64,000 nucleotides of DNA, from NCBI GenBank assembly GCA_002699585.1, contig PABP01000014.1, positions 845,991 through 909,990 of the forward strand, read 5' to 3'. Under the pieces are notes generated by a model. The model searched no databases. It saw only the letters and a list, made by a program, of their open reading frames with translations, and was not told the DNA's origin. The DNA is from Anaerolineaceae bacterium. Lineage in GTDB: Bacteria; Chloroflexota; Anaerolineae; Aggregatilineales; Phototrophicaceae. Positions 47,800 to 55,834 of the stretch are shown here, piece by piece. Made by a program: the position numbers and the translations under genes. How positions within the stretch are numbered: position 1 is the first letter of the stretch; each line of letters opens with the position of its first letter.

Positions 47800-47830
47800 A
47801 GTGTAACAATAGTGTAACGACTCGTAAAAT
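47800..47830 (+). promoter_or_regulatory. SARP-like heptamer direct repeat and -10 box
   Basis: AGTGTAAC occurs at 47800-47807 and again at 47811-47818, giving an 11-bp centre-to-centre period with GTGTAAC heptamers and 4-bp spacing. TAAAAT (47825-47830) follows six bases later. SARP-family activators are known to bind heptamer direct repeats with 11-bp spacing just upstream of the -10 box. Start of transcription would fall near 47837, which supports ATG 47870 as the start codon. Confidence 0.5.
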
Positions 47831-47869
47831 GTGTACAAGCAGATCAGTACCCTGGATAGGTATACTCCT

Positions 47870-49168
47870 ATGTTTGACAAGAGCAGCATTGCCCAGAGAT
47901 TGGCCACAAAACGTGTATTACTGTTTTCGCCGCGGTCTCAGTCACGTAATGCGTTTATCAGCACCCTGTTAACCGAATACGGCGACCAACTCATTTATAC
48001 GCGCCTCAGTGATGGCATTGAAGATTGGGAAGGGTTGGCTCAACATCTTGTCGATGACCTGAGTAACCTTCTTGATGGTTTTAAATCCAGCGCGGCAAAG
48101 AGCATTGCCAAAGGCCCTGAAAAAGCGGGTTCTGCTTTAGCGAAAGACATTCAATCTTACTTTACGGATAGCGCTCGCTCAAAGCTGCATTACCTCCTGC
48201 TGATTGATGAACTCGATAGGGTCGAGCAAGATGAAGATTTCGTCACTTACATACGCGCGATCATTGACGGCCTGCCGGAGAATCTAAAAATCGGCTTCAA
48301 TGCCCGTCGCCTGACTTTAGAAGCCTTCACGGCGGATGTTCAGGACGATGACGTGCTGGTTGTCGGCACGGAAAATCGCGTCAATGACATCGTCTTTGAA
48401 AAGCAAGAGGGCGAAGTTAAACCCCAACTAGAAATATATGCCTTCGGCGCTGGCCATGTATTGGTAAATGGTCGCCCAATCGAGAGCTGGGATGGGGCAC
48501 TACCTCGTTTACTGTTCTACTTTTTCGTCGACCGTGAACGAGTAACCAGAGCCGACATCTTCTCCACCTTCTGGCCCAACCTCAATCGTAAAGAAGCGAC
48601 CAACGTCTTCCACGTCACCAAACGCAAAATCACAGAATGCATCTCGGATTGTGTGCTCGATGGCGAGAATTACGAATTAACCCGCTACGAATCAGGGTTC
48701 TATGTGCCTAGCGATAAGCTCGTCCGCAACTATGACGTTGGCGAATTTGAAAGCGCCCTTGCAGAAGCTGCCACCGCTGCGACTGAAGAACAAGAAGCCG
48801 AAGCGCTCAACCGCGCCATTGACCTCTATCGCTTCCCATTCCTGATGAACTACGACCTGCCCTGGATTGAAGAACGCCGCGAAAAGCTGCGTACCATGTA
48901 TGCCGATGCTCTCATCGACATGGCCCGTTGGCATAAACGCCGCGACGACTATAATTTCGCCCTGGGCTTCTATACTCGCGCACTGAAAGAAATGCCGCAG
49001 CGCGAAGATGTCTACCGCGATACCATGCTCATGTACTGGAAGTTAGGCCGTCATGATGACGCTATCGCCCAGTATGAACTGCTGGCCGAGCATCTGAATA
49101 CGACGGTGGGTGTGTCACCCTCCAGGGATACAGCCGAACTCCACAAACAAATCCTGGCGGATGTCTGA
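47870..49168 (+). CDS. Winged-helix/BTAD transcriptional regulator with degenerate ATPase-like N-terminus
   Basis: About 432 residues. The N-terminal ~175 residues resemble a STAND/MalT-type NTPase (YLLLIDELDRVEQ as Walker B), but the Walker A position reads LLFSPRSQSRNAF with no GxxxxGK, so ATP binding is doubtful. Next comes an OmpR-like winged helix (about 178-270; FSTFWPNLNRKEATNVFHVT), then a bacterial transcriptional activator domain with TPR helices (about 280-432; RHDDAIAQYELLAEHL). This combination is found in SARP/AfsR-like activators. ATG 47870 follows GGATAGG; a GTG at 47831 is in frame but would overlap the -10 box. It is divergent from the 5-GAF kinase and may be its regulatory partner, although it has no receiver domain. 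Confidence 0.8.
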   Translation: MFDKSSIAQRLATKRVLLFSPRSQSRNAFISTLLTEYGDQLIYTRLSDGIEDWEGLAQHLVDDLSNLLDGFKSSAAKSIAKGPEKAGSALAKDIQSYFTDSARSKLHYLLLIDELDRVEQDEDFVTYIRAIIDGLPENLKIGFNARRLTLEAFTADVQDDDVLVVGTENRVNDIVFEKQEGEVKPQLEIYAFGAGHVLVNGRPIESWDGALPRLLFYFFVDRERVTRADIFSTFWPNLNRKEATNVFHVTKRKITECISDCVLDGENYELTRYESGFYVPSDKLVRNYDVGEFESALAEAATAATEEQEAEALNRAIDLYRFPFLMNYDLPWIEERREKLRTMYADALIDMARWHKRRDDYNFALGFYTRALKEMPQREDVYRDTMLMYWKLGRHDDAIAQYELLAEHLNTTVGVSPSRDTAELHKQILADV

Positions 49169-49191
49169 TCTAAACCGTTGCAAATAACAAT

Positions 49192-49215
49192 AAAAAGGGC
49201 CTTGTGCCCTTTTTT
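49192..49215 (+). terminator. Rho-independent terminator after the BTAD regulator
   Basis: AAAAAGGGC (49192-49200) pairs with GCCCTTTTT (49206-49214) around CTTGT, ending in a T run. It may also serve the convergent amidase gene. Confidence 0.8.
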
Positions 49216-49226
49216 GTTACCTTATT

Positions 49227-50165
49227 TTAGCGGATGGCTCCATGTGGCAAGCTGGCATGCACGCCGCGAATGCCATTCACAATCTGGGTGACATGCACAT
49301 CCACAGTGACACTGGCCAACGCAATCGCATCCACTCGGCTGACGCCATACTGCTGCTGTATCAGCTTGAACATGGCATCTATAGCGGCATAGGTAGCCAC
49401 ATTCAGGTCAGTATCAAAGGCCAGGGTGATCCAGGCATCGGGCGTTTTGGCAATTGGGGTATCGAGTGGCATATCATCCAGCAGATGGATCGTAAGTTCG
49501 GCGCGTTCCATCGGGCACTCAATTGCCGTACCGCTGATTTCCCCCTGGCCCTGGGCGGCGTGACCATCGCCAAATGACAGCAGCCCGCCATCGACCGCAA
49601 TCGGCAGGTATAGCGTGCTGCCGACCACCAGGTCTTTACAATCTAGGTTGCCGCCTGTGTTACGCGGTGGGGCTGTGGGTTGGATGCCTGACTAGTTGGC
49701 TGGCATACCGATCACCCCCAGGAAGGGGTTCAGCGTCACGCTATGGCCCAGGTGGTTGCGCCCGATGTTGCGTTCCGCATCCAGCTCCCAGGCATGGACC
49801 GTGCCCTCGTCGGTCGCGTTCATGAGTTCGTTGTGCGGGCTGGACCAGCCACCCGCCATACAATATCCCCACGTCCCGACTTTCAGCGACTTGATGTCGA
49901 TAGCCAGCGTGTCACCTGCTTTAGCTCCCTCAACCGCAATCGGGCCGATCAAAGCATGGCCGCCATCGAGTTCCGGTTGGCGATCTGCAAATGTTTGACG
50001 CGGTTGGTAAGGCCCACCGGCATAGTTTTCCAGTCCCCATCCGGCATCCATCGTATCGCTGATGACCGTATCGCCGGATGCAATTGTCAGGATCGGCGCT
50101 AAATCACGAGAAAAATGCCCATGTAGGGTTTTGCGTTCGGCTGTCAGTTCATGGGTTGTGGCCAT
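49227..50165 (-). pseudogene. Acetamidase/formamidase broken by one in-frame amber codon
   Basis: Both halves match the FmdA/AmdA family, which hydrolyses formamide or acetamide to ammonia and the acid. The first half ends GVIGMPAN at a TAG (49692-49694). In the same frame the sequence continues SGIQPTAPPRNTGGNLDC, then VGSTLYLPIAVDGGLLSFGD and GTAIECPMERAEL, ending at 49227. The total (312 codons) is the normal family length and there is no frame change, so a single base substitution explains the break. It could be a recent pseudogene, a sequencing error or readthrough. If translated separately the pieces are 157 and about 133 residues, neither likely to be active alone. Confidence 0.85.
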
Positions 50166-50283
50166 TGTTTTGCTCCGGTGATGGTGAGATTAACTGGATA
50201 ATAGCCTATTCAGCCACCACGTGCACGAGATAGGGCAGGCCCACAATCTTAATGTCTCACCCGTTATCATCATTTCCAGAGTT

Positions 50284-50292
50284 TGCTATAAT
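50284..50292 (+). promoter_or_regulatory. Extended -10 promoter giving a probable leaderless transcript
   Basis: TGCTATAAT (50284-50292) is a perfect extended -10 element. The ATG of the next gene lies at 50299, about where transcription should begin, and no ribosome site intervenes. Confidence 0.5.
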
Positions 50293-50298
50293 CCAGCT

Positions 50299-50781
50299 AT
50301 GGCACAGACAGAATCCCAACGACCTAGAAATCAACGCCGTCGCTCGACATCTCGTCGCGCACGCCCGGTCTCGGAAGTTACCACCAGCCGCCCGCCGGAT
50401 CATACCGGGCTATTGGTTGCGGCAGCGGTGCTCTTCATCGCGGGCTGGGGCGGCCTGTATTTTGTCATCAGCCAGATGCAACCGCGCATCGGCGGTGAAT
50501 TGTGGATGTTCTTCGTGTGTTTCTTCCTGGGCGTGACTGGGACCGCCATTCCTTTTGTGCGTTACCTCAATGTGACCTTTACACCCGTCGAAGCTGAAGT
50601 GCCACCCAGCGGTGTCATCGTGCGCCAGTCCATCTGGATTGGCTTGTTTTTTGTCATGTGTGCCTGGTTGCAGATTCCGCGCGCGCTGTCGCTGCCGTTG
50701 GCATTTTTCATGGCTCTGATCTTCATCGTTGTTGAAATTTTCCTGCGCACGCGGGAAATCGCGGCGTTCCGTGACGATTAG
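50299..50781 (+). CDS. Small membrane protein with four helices
   Basis: About 160 residues: a basic N-terminus (RPRNQRRRSTSRRARPVS), then four hydrophobic segments (GLLVAAAVLFIAGWGGLYFV, WMFFVCFFLGVTGTAIPFV, SIWIGLFFVMCAWLQI, LPLAFFMALIFIVVEIFL). No family recognised beyond a general integral membrane protein. ATG 50299 is chosen because an extended -10 box ends six bases before it. selA starts eight bases after the stop, so the two are probably co-transcribed; whether they share a function is unknown. Confidence 0.7.
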   Translation: MAQTESQRPRNQRRRSTSRRARPVSEVTTSRPPDHTGLLVAAAVLFIAGWGGLYFVISQMQPRIGGELWMFFVCFFLGVTGTAIPFVRYLNVTFTPVEAEVPPSGVIVRQSIWIGLFFVMCAWLQIPRALSLPLAFFMALIFIVVEIFLRTREIAAFRDD

Positions 50782-50789
50782 GCTTGCCA

Positions 50790-52145
50790 ATGTCCCTTAA
50801 TGAGCGCTTGCGTGCCCTGCCTTCCGTTGACAGCCTCCTACAGCATGATATGGCCCAATCTCTGGCCGCAGATTACGGCGCCATCCCCCTGCGTGATGCC
50901 ATTCGCATGATTCTCGACCAGACGCGCCAGAACCTTCTCGCTGATAGGGACATATCACTTGACGCTGATGACCTCATGCAGCAGGTGGCCGAACAGCTCC
51001 AGCAGCAGTTCATGCCGACTTTGCGCGTGGTCATCAACGCTAGCGGCGTCATCTTGCATACCAATTTGGGTCGTGCACCGCTGTCGCAATCGGCGCAGGA
51101 CGCCATGCTGGCTGTCGCTGCCCAGTACAACAACCTGGAATACGACCTGGAGCAGGGCAAACGCGGCAGTCGCTACCTCCACGCGGAAGAATTGCTGTGT
51201 GATGTCACAGGCGCGCAGGCGGCGCTCGTCGTCAATAACAACGCCTCCGCCCTGGTACTGATCCTCTCCGCGTTGGCCAAAGATGCTGGTGTGGTTATTT
51301 CTCGTGGGCAACTTGTGGAAATTGGCGGTGGCTTCCGCATACCGGACATCATGGCCCAGAGCGGCGCGCGTCTGATTGAAGTCGGTACCACCAATCGCAC
51401 CCGCATCGCCGACTATACTGCCGCGCTTGATGAAGAAACGGCCATGCTGCTGCGCGTCCATTCGTCCAATTTTCGGTTGGTCGGTTTCGTGGAATCCGCC
51501 GAACTGAGCGATATGGCTTCCCTGGCCCACGATAACGACCTCATCTGCGTGGATGACCTGGGCAGCGGTGCGCTACTGGATACCGCCCCCTATGGTCTGC
51601 TCCATGAACCGATGGTGCAAGAAAGTCTATCCGCCGGGGCTGATCTAGTTTGTTTCAGTGGCGATAAGCTGCTGGGTGGCCCCCAGGCAGGTATCATCGT
51701 GGGCCGTGCCGACCTGATCGTGCGGTTGAAGAAGCACCCCTTAGCCCGTGCCTTGCGCGTCGATAAGCTGACTTATGGTGCGCTCAATGCCACCCTGATG
51801 CACTATCAGCGCCAGGATGCCACCGAGCATATCCCCATCTGGCGCATGATCGCCCGACCCTTAGCCGACATCGACCAGCAGGCCCAACAGTGGGCTTCGG
51901 CCCTCGGTGCGGATGTCATCGATGGCGAAAGTATGGTGGGGGGTGGTAGCCTGCCTGGAACGACAATGCCCACTCGTTTGGTTGCGCTGAACGTCCCTTC
52001 GCCGGATAGCTTCATGGTCCGTTTGCGTCAGTGTGATGTGCCCATCATCGCCCGCATTGTGGAAAACCGCGTCTGTTTAGACCTCCGCACTGTCTTATCC
52101 CAGCAGGAAGACCTGCTGCTTGAGCAAATTCAGTCGCTTATCTAA
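50790..52145 (+). CDS. selA: L-seryl-tRNA(Sec) selenium transferase
   Basis: PLP enzyme that converts seryl-tRNA(Sec) to selenocysteinyl-tRNA(Sec) using selenophosphate. About 451 residues, normal length. The N-terminal domain begins LRALPSVDSLLQ, followed by INASGVILHTNLGRAPLS, the family's first catalytic-domain motif; the PLP lysine is in CFSGDKLLGGPQAGI (K293) and the Asp in CVDDLGSG. ATG 50790 has only a weak ribosome site and lies eight bases after the membrane gene, suggesting coupling; a TTG at 50784 is a weaker option. selB, selD and tRNA-Sec are not in the window. The VOC gene follows 12 bases later. Confidence 0.93.
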   Translation: MSLNERLRALPSVDSLLQHDMAQSLAADYGAIPLRDAIRMILDQTRQNLLADRDISLDADDLMQQVAEQLQQQFMPTLRVVINASGVILHTNLGRAPLSQSAQDAMLAVAAQYNNLEYDLEQGKRGSRYLHAEELLCDVTGAQAALVVNNNASALVLILSALAKDAGVVISRGQLVEIGGGFRIPDIMAQSGARLIEVGTTNRTRIADYTAALDEETAMLLRVHSSNFRLVGFVESAELSDMASLAHDNDLICVDDLGSGALLDTAPYGLLHEPMVQESLSAGADLVCFSGDKLLGGPQAGIIVGRADLIVRLKKHPLARALRVDKLTYGALNATLMHYQRQDATEHIPIWRMIARPLADIDQQAQQWASALGADVIDGESMVGGGSLPGTTMPTRLVALNVPSPDSFMVRLRQCDVPIIARIVENRVCLDLRTVLSQQEDLLLEQIQSLI

Positions 52146-52157
52146 GGAGAATGCCCC

Positions 52158-52568
52158 ATGATCGGTAAGCCCAATCGCCCCAATTTCCACACCCTGACAC
52201 CCTATATCATGGTCGTGGATGTGGAACCTGTCATCGAATTCTTACAGCATGCTTTTGAAGCCACCATCACGTTCCGTACGGTTGGGGAACGTGGCGGCTA
52301 CCATGTCGAAATGCAAATTGGTAATGCCATGATTATGATTGGTGGCGGCAACAACACCGTCGAAGAACCCATTACCGGGGCGTTTTTCCTATATGTCGAT
52401 GATGTCGATGCCGTGTATGACAGTGCGATTGACGCTGGCGCTACGGCCATGATGCCACCGGAAGAGGGACGTTTTGGAGAAGAGCGCGGCGCGGGCCTCA
52501 CCGATCCCTTTGGCAATATGTGGTTCATTGGCAAATACGGCCCAAAGAGCGAGCATTACGAAAGCTAG
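52158..52568 (+). CDS. VOC-family (glyoxalase/PhnB-like) protein
   Basis: A 136-residue protein of the vicinal oxygen chelate fold: TPYIMVVDVEPVIEFLQHAF opens the first module, FFLYVDDVDAVYDSAIDAGA the second, and the end reads DPFGNMWFIGKY, the PhnB/GLOD ending. Members include glyoxalases, dioxygenases and antibiotic-binding proteins; this subgroup mostly has no known substrate. AAGGAG lies 10 bases before the ATG and 12 bases separate it from selA, so it is the third gene of that operon. Confidence 0.85.
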   Translation: MIGKPNRPNFHTLTPYIMVVDVEPVIEFLQHAFEATITFRTVGERGGYHVEMQIGNAMIMIGGGNNTVEEPITGAFFLYVDDVDAVYDSAIDAGATAMMPPEEGRFGEERGAGLTDPFGNMWFIGKYGPKSEHYES

Positions 52569-52842
52569 TCGGGTCATCTGTGAAGAGATGGCTGGGCGAA
52601 TTTTTATCAATTGGACAAAGGTCTCCCGTAAAATACAAGCAAAACGTCTATTTGGGACAAAAACCCCTTCTCTGAATTTCCTCCTCGTGAAGTGAGGGGA
52701 ATAGAGCTTGCCATTATGCTGATGAGAAAGGCATCCTTCCACCTCATGGGGGAAGGATCGAGGATAGGGGTCTGACCAACCAAAGACGTGTTGACTGTTT
52801 TCTCGGACGGACACTTAATTTGGAAGTGAGTAGGGAGCAAGC
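52569..52842. other. Non-coding gap with degenerate repeat-like sequence
   Basis: A 274-bp gap. It contains purine/pyrimidine-biased segments (TTCCTCCTCGTGAAGTGAGG; GGGGGAAGGATCGAGGATAG) that look like eroded intergenic repeats. A TTGACT (52789-52794) may be a -35 box for the peptidase gene, but no matching -10 box is clear. Confidence 0.35.
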
Positions 52843-54078
52843 ATGAAATCAGATATTCAACGCCTGATGGCCGAACGCGGCCTGGATGCCATCTATGTCG
52901 GTGGCGGCGAAGGCTTTAGCGATGTCCGCGTGTATTTGGCCAACGGGGCCGACATTACCGGCGGCGTCATCATCGTCAAAAAAGATAGCGACCCCATGCT
53001 GATCGTCAACGGTATGGAAGTCGAGGAAGCCCAGGCCAGCGGCTTACAGACCGCTACCTACGGCGACATCGGCTATATGCAGGCCGTTGCGGAAATTACC
53101 GATCCGACTGCCCGTGCGGTCAAGATGGTTGAACTGTGCTTGCGTCACGCGGGTGTCGATGGGGGCCGCGTCGGTATGTATGGTCGCGATGCCATCAACA
53201 ACACCATTGCCCTCACCAAAGCCCTCGCCAGCGACCTGCCTATGTATGAATTCGTGGGTGAACTGGACCCCTCGCTGTTTGAAGAGGCCATGCTCACCAA
53301 AGACCCTGGCGAAATGGAACGCTTACTAGACGTGGCACGCCGCACCTGCGAAGTATTGGAAGCGACCTGGGCGTACATTGCTGATCACACGGCTACCGAC
53401 GATGAAACGGTCGTCAATGCAGAGGGCGAGCCGCTCACCATTGGCGATGTTAAACGTTTCGTGCGCCGTGCCCTGCTGGATCGCGGTCTGCAAGATACGG
53501 GTATGATCTTCGCTCAGGGGCGCGATGCGGGTTTCCCGCACAGCCGCGGCCAGGCCGATATGCCCCTCAAACAGGGCCAATCCATCGTCTTTGACCTGTT
53601 CCCGCAGGAATTGGGCGGCGGCTATCACCATGATGTCACCCGCACCTGGTCGATAGGCTATGCCACGCCGGAAGTCCAAAACGTCTACGATCAGGTCATG
53701 CAGGCCTTTGATATTTCCGTAGAATCGTTTGGCCTGGGCAAGCCCACCCATCTGATGCAGGAAGCCGTCCTCGACTATTATGAAGCCAATGGCCACCCGA
53801 CCCAGCGCAGCCAGCCAGGGACCATGTCCGGTTATGTGCACAGCCTGGGCCACGGCCTCGGCCTGAACATCCACGAGCGACCCAGCCTGAGCCATGTGCG
53901 CCGTGACGACATCTTCCAGATTGGCAACTGCGTCACCATTGAACCCGGTCTCTACTATCCCGACGATGGCCTGGGCGTCCGTGTCGAGGATACGTTCGTC
54001 GTGACTGAAAAAGGCGAGTTGCAGTCGATTACGTCTTTCAGAAAAGACCTGGTTTTGCCCTTACGTGGCAGCGACTAG
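52843..54078 (+). CDS. M24-family metallopeptidase (Xaa-Pro aminopeptidase-like)
   Basis: A 411-residue creatinase/aminopeptidase-P-type protein: an N-terminal creatinase-like domain (1-160) and a pita-bread domain (165-411). All five metal ligands are visible: FDLFPQELGGGYHHDVTRT (two Asp), SLGHGLGLNIHERP (His), VTIEPGLYYPDDGLG (Glu) and VRVEDTFVVTE (Glu). It probably releases the N-terminal residue from Xaa-Pro peptides in the cytoplasm, although prolidase activity is possible. AGGGAG precedes the ATG. The gene stands alone. Confidence 0.88.
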   Translation: MKSDIQRLMAERGLDAIYVGGGEGFSDVRVYLANGADITGGVIIVKKDSDPMLIVNGMEVEEAQASGLQTATYGDIGYMQAVAEITDPTARAVKMVELCLRHAGVDGGRVGMYGRDAINNTIALTKALASDLPMYEFVGELDPSLFEEAMLTKDPGEMERLLDVARRTCEVLEATWAYIADHTATDDETVVNAEGEPLTIGDVKRFVRRALLDRGLQDTGMIFAQGRDAGFPHSRGQADMPLKQGQSIVFDLFPQELGGGYHHDVTRTWSIGYATPEVQNVYDQVMQAFDISVESFGLGKPTHLMQEAVLDYYEANGHPTQRSQPGTMSGYVHSLGHGLGLNIHERPSLSHVRRDDIFQIGNCVTIEPGLYYPDDGLGVRVEDTFVVTEKGELQSITSFRKDLVLPLRGSD

Positions 54079-54203
54079 GGGCTTAGGGTTACAGTGCAAT
54101 TTGTTCCCGACGCAGATATGCACCATCAGATGTGCTCTATGTCATGAATGTCGTCTCGCTTCGTCCTAATGACGTGACCTTGACGTGCAGCATGATATAC
54201 TGG

Positions 54204-54240
54204 CCTATGTGGAAAAAGGCGTCTTTTACATAGGCTTTTT
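54204..54240 (+). terminator. Terminator-like hairpin between peptidase and reductase genes
   Basis: CCTATGT (54204-54210) pairs with ACATAGG (54228-54234); AAAAG/CTTTT extends the stem inside, and CTTTTT follows. It lies 126 bases after the peptidase stop and 36 bases before the reductase start, so it could end the first transcript or attenuate the second. Confidence 0.6.
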
Positions 54241-54276
54241 CATTGGACCGATCATAAAGTAGGAAATGACATCATA

Positions 54277-55704
54277 ATGAGCAGTGTTGGCACAACTTCG
54301 AACCCTTTGCGCGTTGCGATCATAGGGTCGGGACCCTCCGGCTTTTACGCCGCAGAAGCCCTGACGAAGAAGGCGGCTATTGAGGCCGAAGTCGATATTT
54401 TTGACCGCTTGCCCACGCCTTATGGCCTTGTTCGCGGCGGCGTTGCCCCCGATCATCTCAAGATTAAATCCGTCACGCGCGTTTATGAGCGCATCGCTGC
54501 GCTGGATAACGTGCGTTTCTTTGGCAATGTGGAATTCGGCAAAGACATCTTGCTGGCCGATCTCCAGCAGCAGTATCACGCGGTTTTGTTTGCAGTCGGG
54601 TCCGCCAGTGACAAAAAACTCGGTATCCCCGGCGAAGACCTCAAAGGCAGTTTTGCCGCGACTGAGTTTGTCGGCTGGTACAACGGCCATCCCGATTATC
54701 GTCACTATGATTTTGAACTGGATAAGGTCGAATCAGTGGCTGTTGTCGGCGTCGGCAATGTGGCCATGGACGTCACCCGTATCCTGGCCCGCTCCCAGGC
54801 AGAACTCATGGAAACAGACATCGCGGACGATGCTTTAGAAGCCCTGGCCAATAGCGGCGTCAAGAAGATTTATGTGCTTGGCCGACGTGGCCCAGCCCAG
54901 GCGGCTTTCACCAACCCGGAAATCAAAGAACTGGGTGAGATGGAAGAAGCCGATATCGTCGTGCCCATGGCCGATGCCACCCTGGATGCCCTCAGCGAAG
55001 CCTACATGGAATCCGACAAAGCCGATAAGAAAGATATCCGCAACGTCGAAATCCTCAAGGAATATGCCAACCGCGAGCCAGAAGGCAAACCTAAGCAGAT
55101 CATCATGCGCTTCCTGGTGTCGCCGACAGAACTCATCGGCACAGATCACGTCGAAGCCGTCAAAATCGTCAAGAACGAACTCTATCAGGATGATCGCGGC
55201 AATTTGCGTCCGCGTGCTACCGATCAGGAAGAAACTTTCCCGGTCGATCTGGTCTTCCGTTCCGTTGGCTATCGGGGTGTGCCCTTGGCTGATGTGCCTT
55301 TCTATGACAAATGGGGCACGATTCCCAATGTGGATGGTCGCATCGTCAAAGAGTTCGGCAGCGAGGAAGCTGTTCCTGGGATGTATGTCGCGGGTTGGAT
55401 CAAACGCGGCCCCTCCGGCATCATCGGCACCAACCGCCCGGATGCGGTCGAGTCGGTTAATGCTTTGCTGGCCGATGTCGATAGCGGCACGCTCTGGTCG
55501 CCATCACAGACCGACCGCGCGGCGATGGTCAACTTGCTCAAGGAACGCAACGTGCGTTACGTCACCTGGCAGGATTGGCTGCGCCTCGATCAGCTTGAAC
55601 TGGAACGTGGTAAGGTCGCAGGCCGCCCGCGCGTCAAGTTCACGACGATCAAAGCCATGCTCGATGCCCTCGACGAAGCCAAGAACGCTGCTCCTGGCGA
55701 CTAA
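54277..55704 (+). CDS. FprA-like ferredoxin/adrenodoxin-NADP+ reductase
   Basis: A 475-residue two-dinucleotide-domain flavoprotein that moves electrons between NADPH and ferredoxin. Motifs: FAD loop RVAIIGSGPSGFYAAEAL, LPTPYGLVRGGVAPDH just after it (a hallmark of the adrenodoxin reductase/FprA family), NADPH loop AVVGVGNVAMDVTRIL, and GWIKRGPSGIIGTNRPDAVE near the C-terminus. Length matches FprA. No [4Fe-4S] extension is present. ATG 54277 is followed directly by the Rossmann strand. It is separated from both neighbours by terminators and so probably monocistronic. Confidence 0.92.
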   Translation: MSSVGTTSNPLRVAIIGSGPSGFYAAEALTKKAAIEAEVDIFDRLPTPYGLVRGGVAPDHLKIKSVTRVYERIAALDNVRFFGNVEFGKDILLADLQQQYHAVLFAVGSASDKKLGIPGEDLKGSFAATEFVGWYNGHPDYRHYDFELDKVESVAVVGVGNVAMDVTRILARSQAELMETDIADDALEALANSGVKKIYVLGRRGPAQAAFTNPEIKELGEMEEADIVVPMADATLDALSEAYMESDKADKKDIRNVEILKEYANREPEGKPKQIIMRFLVSPTELIGTDHVEAVKIVKNELYQDDRGNLRPRATDQEETFPVDLVFRSVGYRGVPLADVPFYDKWGTIPNVDGRIVKEFGSEEAVPGMYVAGWIKRGPSGIIGTNRPDAVESVNALLADVDSGTLWSPSQTDRAAMVNLLKERNVRYVTWQDWLRLDQLELERGKVAGRPRVKFTTIKAMLDALDEAKNAAPGD

Positions 55705-55729
55705 TCATCAGCAATAAATAAGCGAACAA

Positions 55730-55760
55730 AAACGGGCTGTCATCATGACGGCCCGTTTGT
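55730..55760 (+). terminator. Rho-independent terminator after the reductase gene
   Basis: AAACGGGC (55730-55737) pairs with GCCCGTTT (55751-55758), and the internal TCAT/ATGA extends the structure. It lies 26 bases after the stop. Confidence 0.75.
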
Positions 55761-55834
55761 ATTTAATCTCAGGTCGCTTTGAAACATCACTCTAAGCTTC
55801 TACGTACTATGAAATGTCACAAAGGAGCTTTTTA

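Larger units (their letters stand above)
47063..47869. promoter_or_regulatory. Long AT-rich divergent intergenic region
   Basis: About 800 bp, clearly richer in A+T than the genes on both sides, with no supported coding sequence. It contains a promoter-like pair (47644-47672) and a heptamer direct repeat with a -10 box (47800-47830), both facing the BTAD regulator. No clear promoter for the kinase was identified. Confidence 0.6.

Noticed and set aside
47063..47869. Possible replication origin or attachment site in the long AT-rich gap
   Set aside because: No DnaA-box cluster, no iterons beyond one operator-like pair and no integrase or tRNA nearby.
49692..49694. Selenocysteine recoding of the amidase stop, because selA is nearby
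   Set aside because: The codon is TAG; selenocysteine uses TGA.
54180..54201. Promoter TTGACG...TATACT before the reductase gene
   Set aside because: The spacing is only 10 bases, too short for a sigma-70 promoter, and the -10 box runs into the terminator stem.
54872..55717. 281-codon frame overlapping the FprA-like gene
   Set aside because: The composition is dominated by Ser, Arg, Pro and Trp, as expected of an out-of-frame reading, and FprA motifs continue through the region in the other frame.
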